From Methylotenera sp. (GTDB lineage Bacteria; Pseudomonadota; Gammaproteobacteria; Burkholderiales; Methylophilaceae): 37,857 nt of DNA. Under the pieces are notes generated by a model that was not told where the DNA came from, made no database searches, and was given only the letters and a program-made list of their open reading frames with translations. Below are positions 1-7,297 of the stretch, in pieces. Numbering within the stretch: position 1 is the first letter of the stretch; every line of letters begins with the position of its first letter. The position numbers and the translations under genes were made by a program. The stretch lies in NCBI GenBank assembly GCA_023259635.1, contig JALRGX010000082.1, forward strand, positions 1-37,857. Reading direction: 5' to 3'.

Positions 1-1
1 G

Positions 2-661
2 GCAACTGATGTTGATTTGAAAACTGGTGTGCCAAACAAATTGGCTACAGCTTCAACTCACCAAGACTACAATGCTAAAGGCGTATGTCCTGCAGCTTTG
101 GGTACAAAAGACCAACAACCAGCTGCTTACTCACCACGCACTGGCTTGATCTACACACCACTGAACCACGTATGTATGACATACGAGCCAGTTGAGTCTA
201 AATATGTTGCAGGTCAACCATGGGTTGGTGCTACTCTGACTATGTTTGCTGGTCCTGACGGTGTAATGGGTGGCTTCGGCGCTTATGATCCAATGACCAA
301 CAAAAAAGTTTGGTACAACAAAGAGAAATTCTCAGCATGGGGTGGTGCTTTAACAACTGCTTCTGACTTGGTATTCTACGGTACATTGGATCGTTGGTTC
401 AAAGCTGTTGATGCTAAATCAGGTAAAGAACTCTGGAAATTCCAAGTGGGTTCTGGCGTGATTGGTAATGCATTCACATATGGTAACAAGGGTAAACAAT
501 ACGTTGGCGTGCTATCAGGTATCGGTGGCTGGGCTGGTGTAGCGATGAACCTTGGTATGACTAACGACACAGACGCACTGGGTGCTGCTGGTGGTTACAA
601 AGAGTTGACACGTTACAACGCTGCTCCAGGCGGCGGTGCATTGACAGTATTCAGCCTGTAA
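2..661 (+). CDS. xoxF: PQQ-dependent methanol dehydrogenase, XoxF type (C-terminal part)
   Basis: Periplasmic quinoprotein that oxidises methanol to formaldehyde (or further) with PQQ; XoxF forms use a lanthanide in the active site. The reading frame is open from base 2, so the start and the PQQ and metal ligands lie outside the window and only about 219 residues are visible. The fragment shows late beta-propeller blades: GGFGAYDPMTNKKVW, LVFYGTLDRWFKAVDAKSGKELW and GVIGNAFTYGNKGKQYVGV are the repeated W-motif strands of this family, followed by a short tail ending GGGALTVFSL. Codons are strongly biased to GGT, GCT and AAC, unlike most genes in the window, which fits a very abundant protein. 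Two terminators follow. XoxF is preferred over MxaF because of the short C-terminal tail; this choice is less certain than the family assignment. Confidence 0.85.
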   Translation, partial: ATDVDLKTGVPNKLATASTHQDYNAKGVCPAALGTKDQQPAAYSPRTGLIYTPLNHVCMTYEPVESKYVAGQPWVGATLTMFAGPDGVMGGFGAYDPMTNKKVWYNKEKFSAWGGALTTASDLVFYGTLDRWFKAVDAKSGKELWKFQVGSGVIGNAFTYGNKGKQYVGVLSGIGGWAGVAMNLGMTNDTDALGAAGGYKELTRYNAAPGGGALTVFSL

Positions 662-714
662 TTGATTGTTGAAAAACAATAAATTATTAGCTAATTACTA
701 GTTAATTCTTAAAG

Positions 715-744
715 AAACACCCCGAGTAATCGGGGTGTTTTTTT
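715..744 (+). terminator. Rho-independent terminator of xoxF
   Basis: A perfect stem with arms AAACACCCCGA (715-725) and TCGGGGTGTTT (730-740) and a four-base loop, followed by a T run. It lies 54 bases after the xoxF stop codon. Confidence 0.93.
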
Positions 745-759
745 ATCTGTATCAAAAGG

Positions 760-791
760 AACCTCTTTCAGGAAACTGGAAGAGGTTTTTT
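760..791 (+). terminator. Second, tandem terminator after xoxF
   Basis: Twelve-base-pair stem, arms 760-771 (AACCTCTTTCAG) and 776-787 with one T-G wobble, closed by a GAAA tetraloop and followed by six Ts. It stands about 20 bases beyond the first terminator, so xoxF has a double stop for transcription. Confidence 0.88.
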
Positions 792-825
792 GTTAAAGAA
801 ATGCATAACAAGTCACAAAGCGAGA

Positions 826-980
826 TAAAGTGCACCCGAAAAGGCGTATCCGCAGAATATATGCACTAAAGCGCATTATTCATGCGACAAAGGCGCACGA
901 AAAGCAAAAACCGGGATGTCATGATACGGCAAGGTTACGAACGCCGCGCTACGCAGCAATTTGCTCGCATGGGCACTTAC
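826..980. repeat. Diverged copy A of a dispersed repeat (MITE/REP-like)
   Basis: The core at about 887-955 (ACAAAGGCGCACGAAA through CCGCGCTACGCAGCAAT) aligns almost base for base with 36535-36610 (ACAAGGCGCACGAAA through CCGCGCAACGCAGTAAT), including the shared AGGTT-CGA block in the middle. The edges carry a weak inverted repeat, AAGTGCACCC (near 829) against GGGCACTT (970-977). Short ORFs here are by-products of the repeat. The rest of the 475-base stretch between xoxF and the next gene holds only terminators. Confidence 0.7.
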
Positions 981-1073
981 CCGTATTTCCTGAAGGAATT
1001 CATAAACCTTAAATCAACAGAAACTAGCATCACAACACCGCAAACAATGTTTTATCTAAAGAATATAGGTAAT

Positions 1074-1094
1074 AAAAAAGGGAGCTAGGCCCCC
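1074..1094 (-). terminator. Probable terminator of the DMT exporter gene
   Basis: Read on the minus strand: GGGGG, loop CCTAG, CTCCC (one G-T pair), then TTTTTT. It lies about 45 bases after the stop codon of the minus-strand gene that ends at 1137. Confidence 0.6.
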
Positions 1095-1136
1095 TCTCCT
1101 AACAACCAGGATTTATTACTTGTTCATTACATCCAA

Positions 1137-2021
1137 TCAGTCTTCATTATTAAATGCTGCAAACACAGAAGCCACCACAATTAGCGTGCCGCCTATCCAT
1201 TCATTTACATGCATGGTTTCATCTGTCAGAAAGTAAGCTGCAACTGCAGCTACAACCAATTCGAATAGAAACAATACCGATGCCCTTGTAGCCTTAACCA
1301 TGGTTATACCGTATTGCACAAACAATGTAGCGGCTAGCAGCAAAATTGCTATCAACCCCATTATTAGCCAGTTAGCTGGAGTAAAAACCGCCGGTGACGA
1401 CAAAGAAACCTGCATCAGCGGCATGGCACCCAGGCACACAACAATCACGCCTAACCATACAGCAAAGGATTTTGCACGCAGGCTTAAATGAACAGATTTT
1501 CTTGTCATGACATTGGTAAGCGCAAAACCTAATCCTGATGACAATGCCAGCCATTCTGCCGTATTTGCAGGCAATGGAAAGCCGCTTACCTCTGGGCCAG
1601 ATAACATGATATAGGCACCTAACAGTGAAGTAACAATGGCAATGATGCCCGCCAGATGCGTCTCTTCCTTGAGCCAGAAATGCGCAAGTATCAACGTCCA
1701 GAGTGGCGAGAGATAAAATAGCAACATCACACGCATCACTTCGCCATCAATAATTGCCAGTACATAACTAAGATTAGTCCAACCTGCAACCAGGCTCAGC
1801 CAGATAATACTCAAAGGCAATTTAAACACCCCGCGCCAGTGGCGGGCAAAATAGGTGGCAGCCAATACCAGAGCGATGCTGTAGGTATAGAAACTGGAAA
1901 CGACACCCGGCACACCTGCATTATCCATAATGCGATATGGGTACCAGACAATTCCCCAACACAGTGCCCCGAAAAGTAAGCCAAAAACTGCAAAAGAGTT
2001 TTTATTATCGTTATTGCTCAT
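1137..2021 (-). CDS. EamA/DMT-family membrane transporter
   Basis: A 294-residue inner-membrane protein of the drug/metabolite transporter superfamily. It has about ten hydrophobic helices in two halves. The N-terminal helix carries the typical GLLFGALCWGIVWYPYR pattern, and the second half repeats it from about residue 150 (SSGLGFALTNVMTRK). The last segment, GGTLIVVASVFAAF, is the usual EamA ending. Substrates of this superfamily vary widely (amino acids, nucleosides, metabolites) and none can be assigned here. The ATG at 2021 is kept because later starts would remove the first helix. It has only a weak TAGG upstream as ribosome site. It is divergent from dapC with 13 bp between start codons, so its promoter must lie inside dapC. 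A terminator is seen at 1074-1094. Confidence 0.88.
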   Translation of the reverse strand: MSNNDNKNSFAVFGLLFGALCWGIVWYPYRIMDNAGVPGVVSSFYTYSIALVLAATYFARHWRGVFKLPLSIIWLSLVAGWTNLSYVLAIIDGEVMRVMLLFYLSPLWTLILAHFWLKEETHLAGIIAIVTSLLGAYIMLSGPEVSGFPLPANTAEWLALSSGLGFALTNVMTRKSVHLSLRAKSFAVWLGVIVVCLGAMPLMQVSLSSPAVFTPANWLIMGLIAILLLAATLFVQYGITMVKATRASVLFLFELVVAAVAAYFLTDETMHVNEWIGGTLIVVASVFAAFNNED

Positions 2022-2027
2022 TATAAT
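1999..2027 (+). promoter_or_regulatory. Candidate dapC promoter at leaderless spacing
   Basis: A perfect TATAAT at 2022-2027 lies seven bases before the dapC ATG at 2035, with TTTTTA at 1999-2004 as a poor -35 element at 17 bp spacing. Transcription would be expected to start at about 2034-2035, at the start codon itself. The element lies between and partly inside the coding ends of the two divergent genes. Confidence 0.45.
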
Positions 2028-2034
2028 GTTGCCT

Positions 2035-3243
2035 ATGAATCCTAATTTAAATTTACTACAGCCCTACCCGTTTCAGCGCCTGCGCGATCTGTTTAAAGGT
2101 ATCACCCCCAATCCTGACTTTAAACCAATTAATTTATCCATCGGCGAGCCTAAGCATGCCACGCCACAACTGGTAAAAGATGCGTTAATTAATAATCTTG
2201 CAGGATTGGCCAATTATCCCACGACTATCGGCTCAATTGAGTTACGCGAAGCAATTTCAGGATGGATTTCCAGGCGTTACAACATCCCTGCATTAAGTGC
2301 CGAAAAAGCAATATTGCCTGTTAACGGCAGCCGTGAGGCATTATTTGCATTTGCCCAGGTAATTATTGATACAACAAAAAACAACCCTGTTGTCATTTCA
2401 CCTAACCCGTTTTACCAGATTTACGAAGGTGCGGCATTTTTAGCCGGTGCTACCCCCTATTTCCTGAATACATTACCTCACACAGACCCGGAACAAAATC
2501 ATGTAATGGATTTCTCACGTGTACCGGCTGATGTAATGGCCCGTACCCAACTGGTATATATCTGCAGCCCTGGAAATCCATCAGGCAAGGTAATGAGCTT
2601 GGCGCAATGGAAAAATGTTTTTGAGTTATCCGACAAATATGGTTTTGTAATCGCTGCTGACGAATGTTATTCAGAGATTTATTTTGATGAGGCCAATCCG
2701 CCGTTAGGCGCTCTACAAGCAGCGCATCAACTAGGCCGCGGTTATAAGAACCTGGTTGTATTTAGCTCACTCTCTAAACGCTCCAATGTACCTGGTATGC
2801 GCTCAGGCTTTGTGGCAGGAGATGAAGCCATTATAGAAAAATTCACGCTGTATCGCACTTATCATGGCTGCGCCATGAACCCTGCCGTACAGGCTGCATC
2901 CATTGCAGCATGGAATGATGAGGCACATGTAGTCGAGAATCGCAGGCAATATGCTGAAAAATTCAAGGACGTTACACCACTGCTGGCTGATGTGCTTGAG
3001 GCTGCAATGCCTGATGCTGCATTTTATCTATGGTCCAGAATTAAAAGCGACAAATATTCAGATACGGAACTTGCGCTAAAACTTTATCGTGACTTAAACA
3101 TCACGGTATTACCGGGCAGCTTTTTGGCCCGCGAAGCCCATGGTGTGAACCCCGGTAAAAATTTCGTACGTATCGCACTGGTTGCATCCTATGATGAATG
3201 CATCGAAGCGGCGCATCGCATACGTGAACATTTGCACTTATAG
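2035..3243 (+). CDS. dapC: Succinyldiaminopimelate transaminase (DapC)
   Basis: Class I/II PLP aminotransferase, 402 residues, expected to convert N-succinyl-2-amino-6-ketopimelate to N-succinyl-LL-diaminopimelate in lysine and peptidoglycan synthesis. The N-terminus NPNLNLLQPYPFQRLRDLF and the LSIGEPKH stretch are typical of proteobacterial DapC. The PLP lysine is K248 in SSLSKRSNVPGMRSG; ADECYSEIYF and the YICSPGNPSG loop are the other cofactor-binding regions. The frame is open upstream to 1930, but that extension lies inside the divergent transporter gene and does not look like protein. Start codons at 2026 and 2035 are possible; 2035 matches the family. There is no Shine-Dalgarno sequence, and a TATAAT box lies just before the start. 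Confidence 0.92.
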   Translation: MNPNLNLLQPYPFQRLRDLFKGITPNPDFKPINLSIGEPKHATPQLVKDALINNLAGLANYPTTIGSIELREAISGWISRRYNIPALSAEKAILPVNGSREALFAFAQVIIDTTKNNPVVISPNPFYQIYEGAAFLAGATPYFLNTLPHTDPEQNHVMDFSRVPADVMARTQLVYICSPGNPSGKVMSLAQWKNVFELSDKYGFVIAADECYSEIYFDEANPPLGALQAAHQLGRGYKNLVVFSSLSKRSNVPGMRSGFVAGDEAIIEKFTLYRTYHGCAMNPAVQAASIAAWNDEAHVVENRRQYAEKFKDVTPLLADVLEAAMPDAAFYLWSRIKSDKYSDTELALKLYRDLNITVLPGSFLAREAHGVNPGKNFVRIALVASYDECIEAAHRIREHLHL

Positions 3244-3262
3244 TAACAAGCGCGCCTCTATG

Positions 3263-3295
3263 AAAAAGCGCTGTCAGGTTTAACGGCGCTTTTTT
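3263..3295. terminator. Bidirectional terminator between dapC and the miaA group
   Basis: Arms AAAAAGCGCTGT (3264-3275) and ACGGCGCTTTTT close a short loop. An A run on one side and a T run on the other let it work for dapC on the plus strand and for the miaA transcript on the minus strand. Confidence 0.85.
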
Positions 3296-3320
3296 ATTAC
3301 TGGCTTGCTGCCCTAATGAC

Positions 3321-3362
3321 ACCTTTGCACGGATAGACGAACTCAGTCATTCATGCAAAGGT
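3321..3362. repeat. Nine-bp perfect inverted repeat downstream of miaA
   Basis: ACCTTTGCA (3321-3329) and TGCAAAGGT (3354-3362) are exact reverse complements around a 24-base spacer. It lies just after the small ORF that follows miaA and before the terminator. No T run follows, so it is more likely an RNA structure or a protein site than a terminator. Confidence 0.6.
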
Positions 3363-3375
3363 CTCTTCTTTAATT

Positions 3376-3447
3376 TTACTGAAAGCGTTTTTGAGTAATT
3401 AAAGCAATGCCTATCACCAGCAGATTCTCTTTGATAAGGTTTTTCAT
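3376..3447 (-). CDS. Candidate 23-residue membrane microprotein coupled to miaA
   Basis: The ORF begins with an ATG that overlaps the miaA stop codon in the form ATGA (3444-3447). Just upstream, inside the end of miaA, is AAGGGGTG, a strong ribosome-binding site not needed by miaA itself. It encodes a basic start (MKNLIKEN), a hydrophobic middle (LLVIGIALI) and a basic end (TQKRFQ), then TAA. This is the profile of a very small inner-membrane peptide. I recognise no family. The strong site, the stop/start overlap and the hydrophobic centre argue for translation, but an ORF this short could arise by chance. Confidence 0.45.
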   Translation of the reverse strand: MKNLIKENLLVIGIALITQKRFQ

Positions 3448-4397
3448 GTTTCACCCCTTATAAACTGTACTATCTCACGCAGCACTAATTCATGCATCCC
3501 GGGATCCAGACAGTCGATTTCGACAATATCCTCCATACCCCGTAACCACGTCAACTGACGCTTGGCAAGCTGACGTGTCGCAAAAATACCTCTGTCACGC
3601 AATGTATTGATATCATATTGATCCGCCAGGAATTCCAAAGCCTGACGGTAACCTACACAGCGCATAGAAGTGCTGTCAGCAGTCAGCCCAGGATATTTTT
3701 GCACCAGCGCTTTCACTTCATCAATAAATCCATCGGCCAGCATCTGGCCAAATCTCAGCGCTATGCGGTCATGCAACACTTTACGATCGCTTGGCACCAA
3801 TGCAATTTTAAGCAGCCGATACGGCAGGACTTCACCTGCAGAGGCTTGATGCAATGATGTCATTGACTGCCCGGTCAACCGGTACACTTCCAATGCACGC
3901 TCAATACGCTGCACATCATTAGGCTGCAGGCGCGCCGCTGTTTCCGGATCAACCTGTGCCAGTTTTGCATGCATGGCAGGCCAACCAACCTGCGCAGCTT
4001 CCTGCTCGATTTCCTTGCGTACTTCAGGGTTGGCTTCTGGCAGGTTACTCAAGCCTTCCTGCAAGGCTTTGAAATACAGCATGGTGCCGCCCACCAGCAA
4101 AGGGATTTTTCCACGTGCGGTAATCTCGGCCATCAGGCGCAAGGCATCTATCCTGAAACTGGCCGCTGAATAAGCTTCCGTAGGGGAAGTAATATCGATT
4201 AAATGATGCGGCGCTTTTCCTAAAGTTTCTGCATCCGGCTTTGCCGTGCCTATATTCATATTACGGTACACCAGTGCAGAATCTACACTGATAAGCTCTA
4301 CCGGCAACTGTGAATAAAGCGCAACAGCGGCTCCGGTTTTGCCGCTGGCAGTTGGGCCCATAAGGAAAATTGCTGGAGGTAATACTGTCTGGTTCAT
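3444..4397 (-). CDS. miaA: tRNA dimethylallyltransferase (MiaA)
   Basis: Adds a dimethylallyl group to N6 of adenosine 37 in tRNAs that read codons starting with U; cytosolic. The chosen ATG gives 317 residues, the usual family length. Residues 14-21 are the P-loop GPTASGKT. The next conserved block is [19 protein letters not shown], with the substrate-binding aspartate. Then come the PHHLID motif, [12 protein letters not shown], and the C-terminal block [13 protein letters not shown] with [16 protein letters not shown] at 4415 in the same frame would add six residues, and neither start has a clear ribosome site. The gene overlaps a 23-codon ORF at its 3' end. Confidence 0.95.
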   Translation of the reverse strand: MNQTVLPPAIFLMGPTASGKTGAAVALYSQLPVELISVDSALVYRNMNIGTAKPDAETLGKAPHHLIDITSPTEAYSAASFRIDALRLMAEITARGKIPLLVGGTMLYFKALQEGLSNLPEANPEVRKEIEQEAAQVGWPAMHAKLAQVDPETAARLQPNDVQRIERALEVYRLTGQSMTSLHQASAGEVLPYRLLKIALVPSDRKVLHDRIALRFGQMLADGFIDEVKALVQKYPGLTADSTSMRCVGYRQALEFLADQYDINTLRDRGIFATRQLAKRQLTWLRGMEDIVEIDCLDPGMHELVLREIVQFIRGET

Positions 4398-4472
4398 TGA
4401 TATGATTGAATGCACATATCAATTCAGCACGATGTTATAAAAAAATTCGTGTCGATTGATATGGCTATTTGG

Positions 4473-4503
4473 TTGAATAAAGTAAATATGAAGTATGTAT
4501 AAT
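4473..4503 (+). promoter_or_regulatory. Candidate promoter for the DUF6394/K+ channel pair
   Basis: TATAAT at 4498-4503 with TTGAAT at 4473-4478; the 19-bp gap is a little long. It lies about 80 bases before the first gene of the pair, in the AT-rich space between miaA and that gene. Confidence 0.4.
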
Positions 4504-4581
4504 ACATCTTACTGCAGGTTTATGACGTGACTCATCAGTCATATTCAACTCTTGGTACACAATTTACTGGCGAGCTTATCC

Positions 4582-4956
4582 ATGAATTTAGAAAAAGTTA
4601 TTTTCGGTTTTTTTATCGTATTGGCAATGACGCTGAATTTCGGTTTTTTTCTAGGCGATATTGATAACCCCAGTCACCATCATGTTTACGAGTTATATGC
4701 AGCAATCGTAGTCAGCCTGATTGCTACCGTACTTAAATTTGGCGACAGAACCCATGTAGGTGCAATTCTGTTATCAACCAGCCTGGCCGCAGACCTGCAA
4801 TTAATTACAGCCGCCATTTTATGGGCAGCAGTCGGTAACAGCATGGATGACACAAGCCTTACCGTCTATATTGTGTCACTTTCAGGCGGTGCACTGATGG
4901 CTAATTTTGTATCAGTAATCTTGCTAATCGCGGAGACTATCGGGCAACGTCGTTAA
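4582..4956 (+). CDS. Small four-helix membrane protein (DUF6394-like)
   Basis: A 124-residue integral membrane protein whose function is not known. Four hydrophobic segments are visible at about residues 4-24, 37-54, 62-87 and 95-118. A conserved-looking loop, GDIDNPSHHHVYELYA, joins the first two, and LKFGDRTHVGA joins the next. The sequence resembles the DUF6394 family as I recall it. The ATG at 4582 has a weak GGCGAG upstream; a TTG at 4552 would add ten residues. Its stop lies 51 bases before the K+ channel gene on the same strand, with no terminator between them, so the two are probably one transcript and the product may work with the channel. That functional link is inference. Confidence 0.8.
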   Translation: MNLEKVIFGFFIVLAMTLNFGFFLGDIDNPSHHHVYELYAAIVVSLIATVLKFGDRTHVGAILLSTSLAADLQLITAAILWAAVGNSMDDTSLTVYIVSLSGGALMANFVSVILLIAETIGQRR

Positions 4957-5007
4957 TTGAATACCAATAACGCTTATTCTGATTAACCAAAGTGCTCGGT
5001 ATTCTAA

Positions 5008-6699
5008 ATGAATAGCATCCTCTTTCTGATTTTGCGCCGCCTGCGGCGGCCGCTAATTCTGATCATCGTTTGTTTCGCCATTGCCATTCTGGGTCTTTCC
5101 CTGATGCCGGGAACCGACAATGCCGGCAAGCCATGGCATATGAGCATATTCGAAGCGTTTTATGTCATCACCTATACTGCTACAACAATCGGATTTGGCG
5201 AAATCCCATATCCCTACAGCCAGTCACAACGCCTGTGGTTAACCTTCTCAATCTACCTGACAGTGATTCCATGGTTTTACGCCATAGGTAAAATCATCAC
5301 CTTGCTTCAGGACACAGCATTACGGCTGGCCATTACCACAGAACGCTTTGCAAATGCTGTCAAGCAGCTACAGGAACCATTTTACATATTATGCAGCTAT
5401 GGAGAATCCGCCAGCGTATTGGCCAAAACACTGGATGAAAAAGGCATGCGGGTCGTCGTGATCGAATCTCAGCAAGAACGCCTGAACGAACTCGACCTGG
5501 CAGAAACATACAGTGTGATTCCGCATCTGTGTGCAGATGCAAAATTGCCGGAAAACCTGATTCGTGCCGGCGTACACCACCCACTCTGCAGCGGTGTAGT
5601 GACATTGACAGATAACGACGAAGTCAACCTGGCCGTTGCTGTGGCTGTTAAACTGATTAATCCTGGCTTGCCTGTACTGGCGCGTGCTGAACGTGATGAC
5701 ATTGCCGCAAATATGGCTTCATTCGGTACCGACCACATCATCAATCCCTACACCATGTTTGGTGACCAGCTAGCCATGCGCGTCCATGCAATCGGCACTT
5801 ATATTTTGCATGAATGGCTGACAGATGTTCCTGGTGACACATTACTTCCACCGGAAACACCCCCTAGAGGCAGATGGGTAGTGTGCGGCTATGGCCGCTT
5901 TGGTAAATCCGTAGTGCAAAATCTGGCACGTGAAAACATTACCACCACGATTGTAGAAGCAATGCCGGAACTGACCGGTTGCGACAACTGCATTGTAGGC
6001 AGCGGCACCGAAGCCAAGACCCTGCTTGAAGCGGATATCGAAAATGCAGTTGGCATTGTTGCCGGCACCGACAATGATATTAACAATCTATCGATTGTAA
6101 TGACGGCTTACGAGCTTAACCCGAAACTATTTGTAGTGATACGCAAAAACAAAAGCCATAACAATACGTTATTCAAACAGTTTAATGCCGACATTACCAT
6201 GCAGCCCACAGAAATTATTGCGCATGAATGCCTTGCGCACATGATTGCACCTTTACTTGCCCAGTTCCTGTCTCTGGTTCGCAACCAAAGTAACAGTTGG
6301 GCTAATCAGCTTATCAGTGAATTAGTTTCTGTTGTAGGTGAAACCGTACCAGAACGCTGGGCAATTACTGTGAGTGAAGACAATACCCCGGCCATTACAG
6401 AATTATTGAACAACAACATTTCCGTTTCCCTGCATAACCTGACGCAGGATCCTGCAGATCGCAACAGCCGGCTTAACCTGGTACCGCTCATGCTGCTGCG
6501 TAACAATATACCTATGTTGGTACCGCCACCATCCACGGCGCTTAGACTGGGCGACAGGATATTATTCTGTGGCAAGCCGGATGCCAGATCTGCCATCAAC
6601 ACCAGTATCAACAATGCAAAAGTACTTAATTACATTATTGACGGCATTGAAATACCGGATACATTCATCTGGCGCTGGTTTAAAAGTAAATTGCAATAA
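5008..6699 (+). CDS. Potassium channel, two transmembrane helices and two RCK/TrkA domains
   Basis: A 563-residue single-chain K+ channel of the inner membrane. Helix 1 lies at about residues 14-33. The pore loop with filter TIGFG is at residues 60-64, where many channels have TVGYG. Helix 2 is at about residues 76-100. Two cytosolic RCK (TrkA-N) Rossmann domains follow. The first starts near residue 125 and its loop reads CSYGES, so the GxGxxG motif is partly lost. The second has an intact GYGRFG at 294-299 with an acidic residue at the end of the second strand (IVEAM), as expected for NAD or nucleotide binding. The last 110 residues resemble TrkA-C, ending in LRLGDRILFCG. It is preceded by the DUF6394-like gene and ends one base before the stop of the convergent toxin gene. 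Confidence 0.9.
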   Translation: MNSILFLILRRLRRPLILIIVCFAIAILGLSLMPGTDNAGKPWHMSIFEAFYVITYTATTIGFGEIPYPYSQSQRLWLTFSIYLTVIPWFYAIGKIITLLQDTALRLAITTERFANAVKQLQEPFYILCSYGESASVLAKTLDEKGMRVVVIESQQERLNELDLAETYSVIPHLCADAKLPENLIRAGVHHPLCSGVVTLTDNDEVNLAVAVAVKLINPGLPVLARAERDDIAANMASFGTDHIINPYTMFGDQLAMRVHAIGTYILHEWLTDVPGDTLLPPETPPRGRWVVCGYGRFGKSVVQNLARENITTTIVEAMPELTGCDNCIVGSGTEAKTLLEADIENAVGIVAGTDNDINNLSIVMTAYELNPKLFVVIRKNKSHNNTLFKQFNADITMQPTEIIAHECLAHMIAPLLAQFLSLVRNQSNSWANQLISELVSVVGETVPERWAITVSEDNTPAITELLNNNISVSLHNLTQDPADRNSRLNLVPLMLLRNNIPMLVPPPSTALRLGDRILFCGKPDARSAINTSINNAKVLNYIIDGIEIPDTFIWRWFKSKLQ

Positions 6700-6700
6700 A

Positions 6701-6967
6701 CTACTCGTAATGCGACCACATTCTTAATATCTTAACGATCTTTTCTGCTTCCAGAACCTGATAAACCAATCGATGCTGAATATTGATACGGCGCGAATAA
6801 GCACCTACCAAATCACCAACAAGTTTTTCATAAGGTGGAGGGTTTTGAAATGGATTTTCTGCAAGAACGTCCAGCAACTGCAAGGCTTTTTCTTTTAAAC
6901 CCGCTGCGTCTAAATTTTTAGCGTCTTTTTGCGCTGCTTTTGTATATAGCAGTTGCCAACTTGCCAT
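6701..6967 (-). CDS. YoeB/Txe-family toxin
   Basis: An 88-residue RelE-superfamily toxin, expected to be a ribosome-dependent endoribonuclease that cuts mRNA at the A site. Compared with E. coli YoeB, the key positions are present: E47 (PPYEKLVGDL), R66 in IQHRLVY, and H86-Y87 near the C-terminus (MWSHYE). The SRRIN block is also typical. One extra glutamate follows the HY pair, which are the last two residues in E. coli. The gene starts six bases after the antitoxin stop, antitoxin first, which is the usual order for this family. Its stop codon is one base from that of the convergent channel gene. Confidence 0.9.
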   Translation of the reverse strand: MASWQLLYTKAAQKDAKNLDAAGLKEKALQLLDVLAENPFQNPPPYEKLVGDLVGAYSRRINIQHRLVYQVLEAEKIVKILRMWSHYE

Positions 6968-6973
6968 GCCTGG

Positions 6974-7216
6974 TTACCAGTCCAGCGTATCAGCAAGCTC
7001 AGTCACAGGCGTGGCCATACCTTCTCGAATAGATTCACGCATATTGGGAACAGATAGTAAAAACAAGGTTTCCTGCATGGCAGCCCAATCCTCAGCTGAA
7101 ACCAACACAGCATTATTGCGCTTGCCCGTAATGACCAATGGCTGATGTGATTCAGCCGCTTCATCAATTAAGCGATATAGATTAGCGCGTGCTGTACTTG
7201 CGGATAATGTTTGCAT
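6974..7216 (-). CDS. YefM/Phd-family antitoxin
   Basis: An 80-residue antitoxin expected to bind and neutralise the downstream toxin and to repress its own promoter. The N-terminal half has the Phd/YefM DNA-binding and dimer fold signature: LSASTARANLYRLIDEAAES, then PLVITGKRNNAVLVSAEDW. The acidic C-terminal tail (about residues 55-80) would wrap the toxin. A clear GGAGG (7224-7228) lies seven bases before the ATG. An inverted repeat that could be the operator is upstream at 7245-7260. Confidence 0.92.
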   Translation of the reverse strand: MQTLSASTARANLYRLIDEAAESHQPLVITGKRNNAVLVSAEDWAAMQETLFLLSVPNMRESIREGMATPVTELADTLDW

Positions 7217-7244
7217 AATTAGCCTCCAATAATTAAGAATAATG

Positions 7245-7260
7245 GTACGCTTTTACGTAC
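7245..7260. promoter_or_regulatory. Candidate operator of the toxin-antitoxin pair
   Basis: GTACG (7245-7249) and CGTAC (7256-7260) form an inverted repeat with a six-base spacer, 29 bases before the antitoxin start. YefM-type antitoxins bind GTAC-centred palindromes, so this fits an autoregulatory site. Confidence 0.5.
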
Positions 7261-7297
7261 GATAACTCAATAACTTCAGATGCGACACGAACTACGA

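Noticed and set aside
830-1088. Two overlapping short ORFs (60 and 68 residues) after xoxF
   Set aside because: They lie in the dispersed repeat, have no ribosome site, are rich in R, H and K, and resemble no protein.
1930-2034. Upstream extension of the dapC frame
   Set aside because: It lies within the divergent transporter gene and does not match the DapC N-terminus, which begins at 2035.
4394-4417. A seven-codon upstream ORF (MCIQSYQ) whose stop overlaps the miaA start
   Set aside because: It has no ribosome site and no sign of attenuation; the overlap may be chance.
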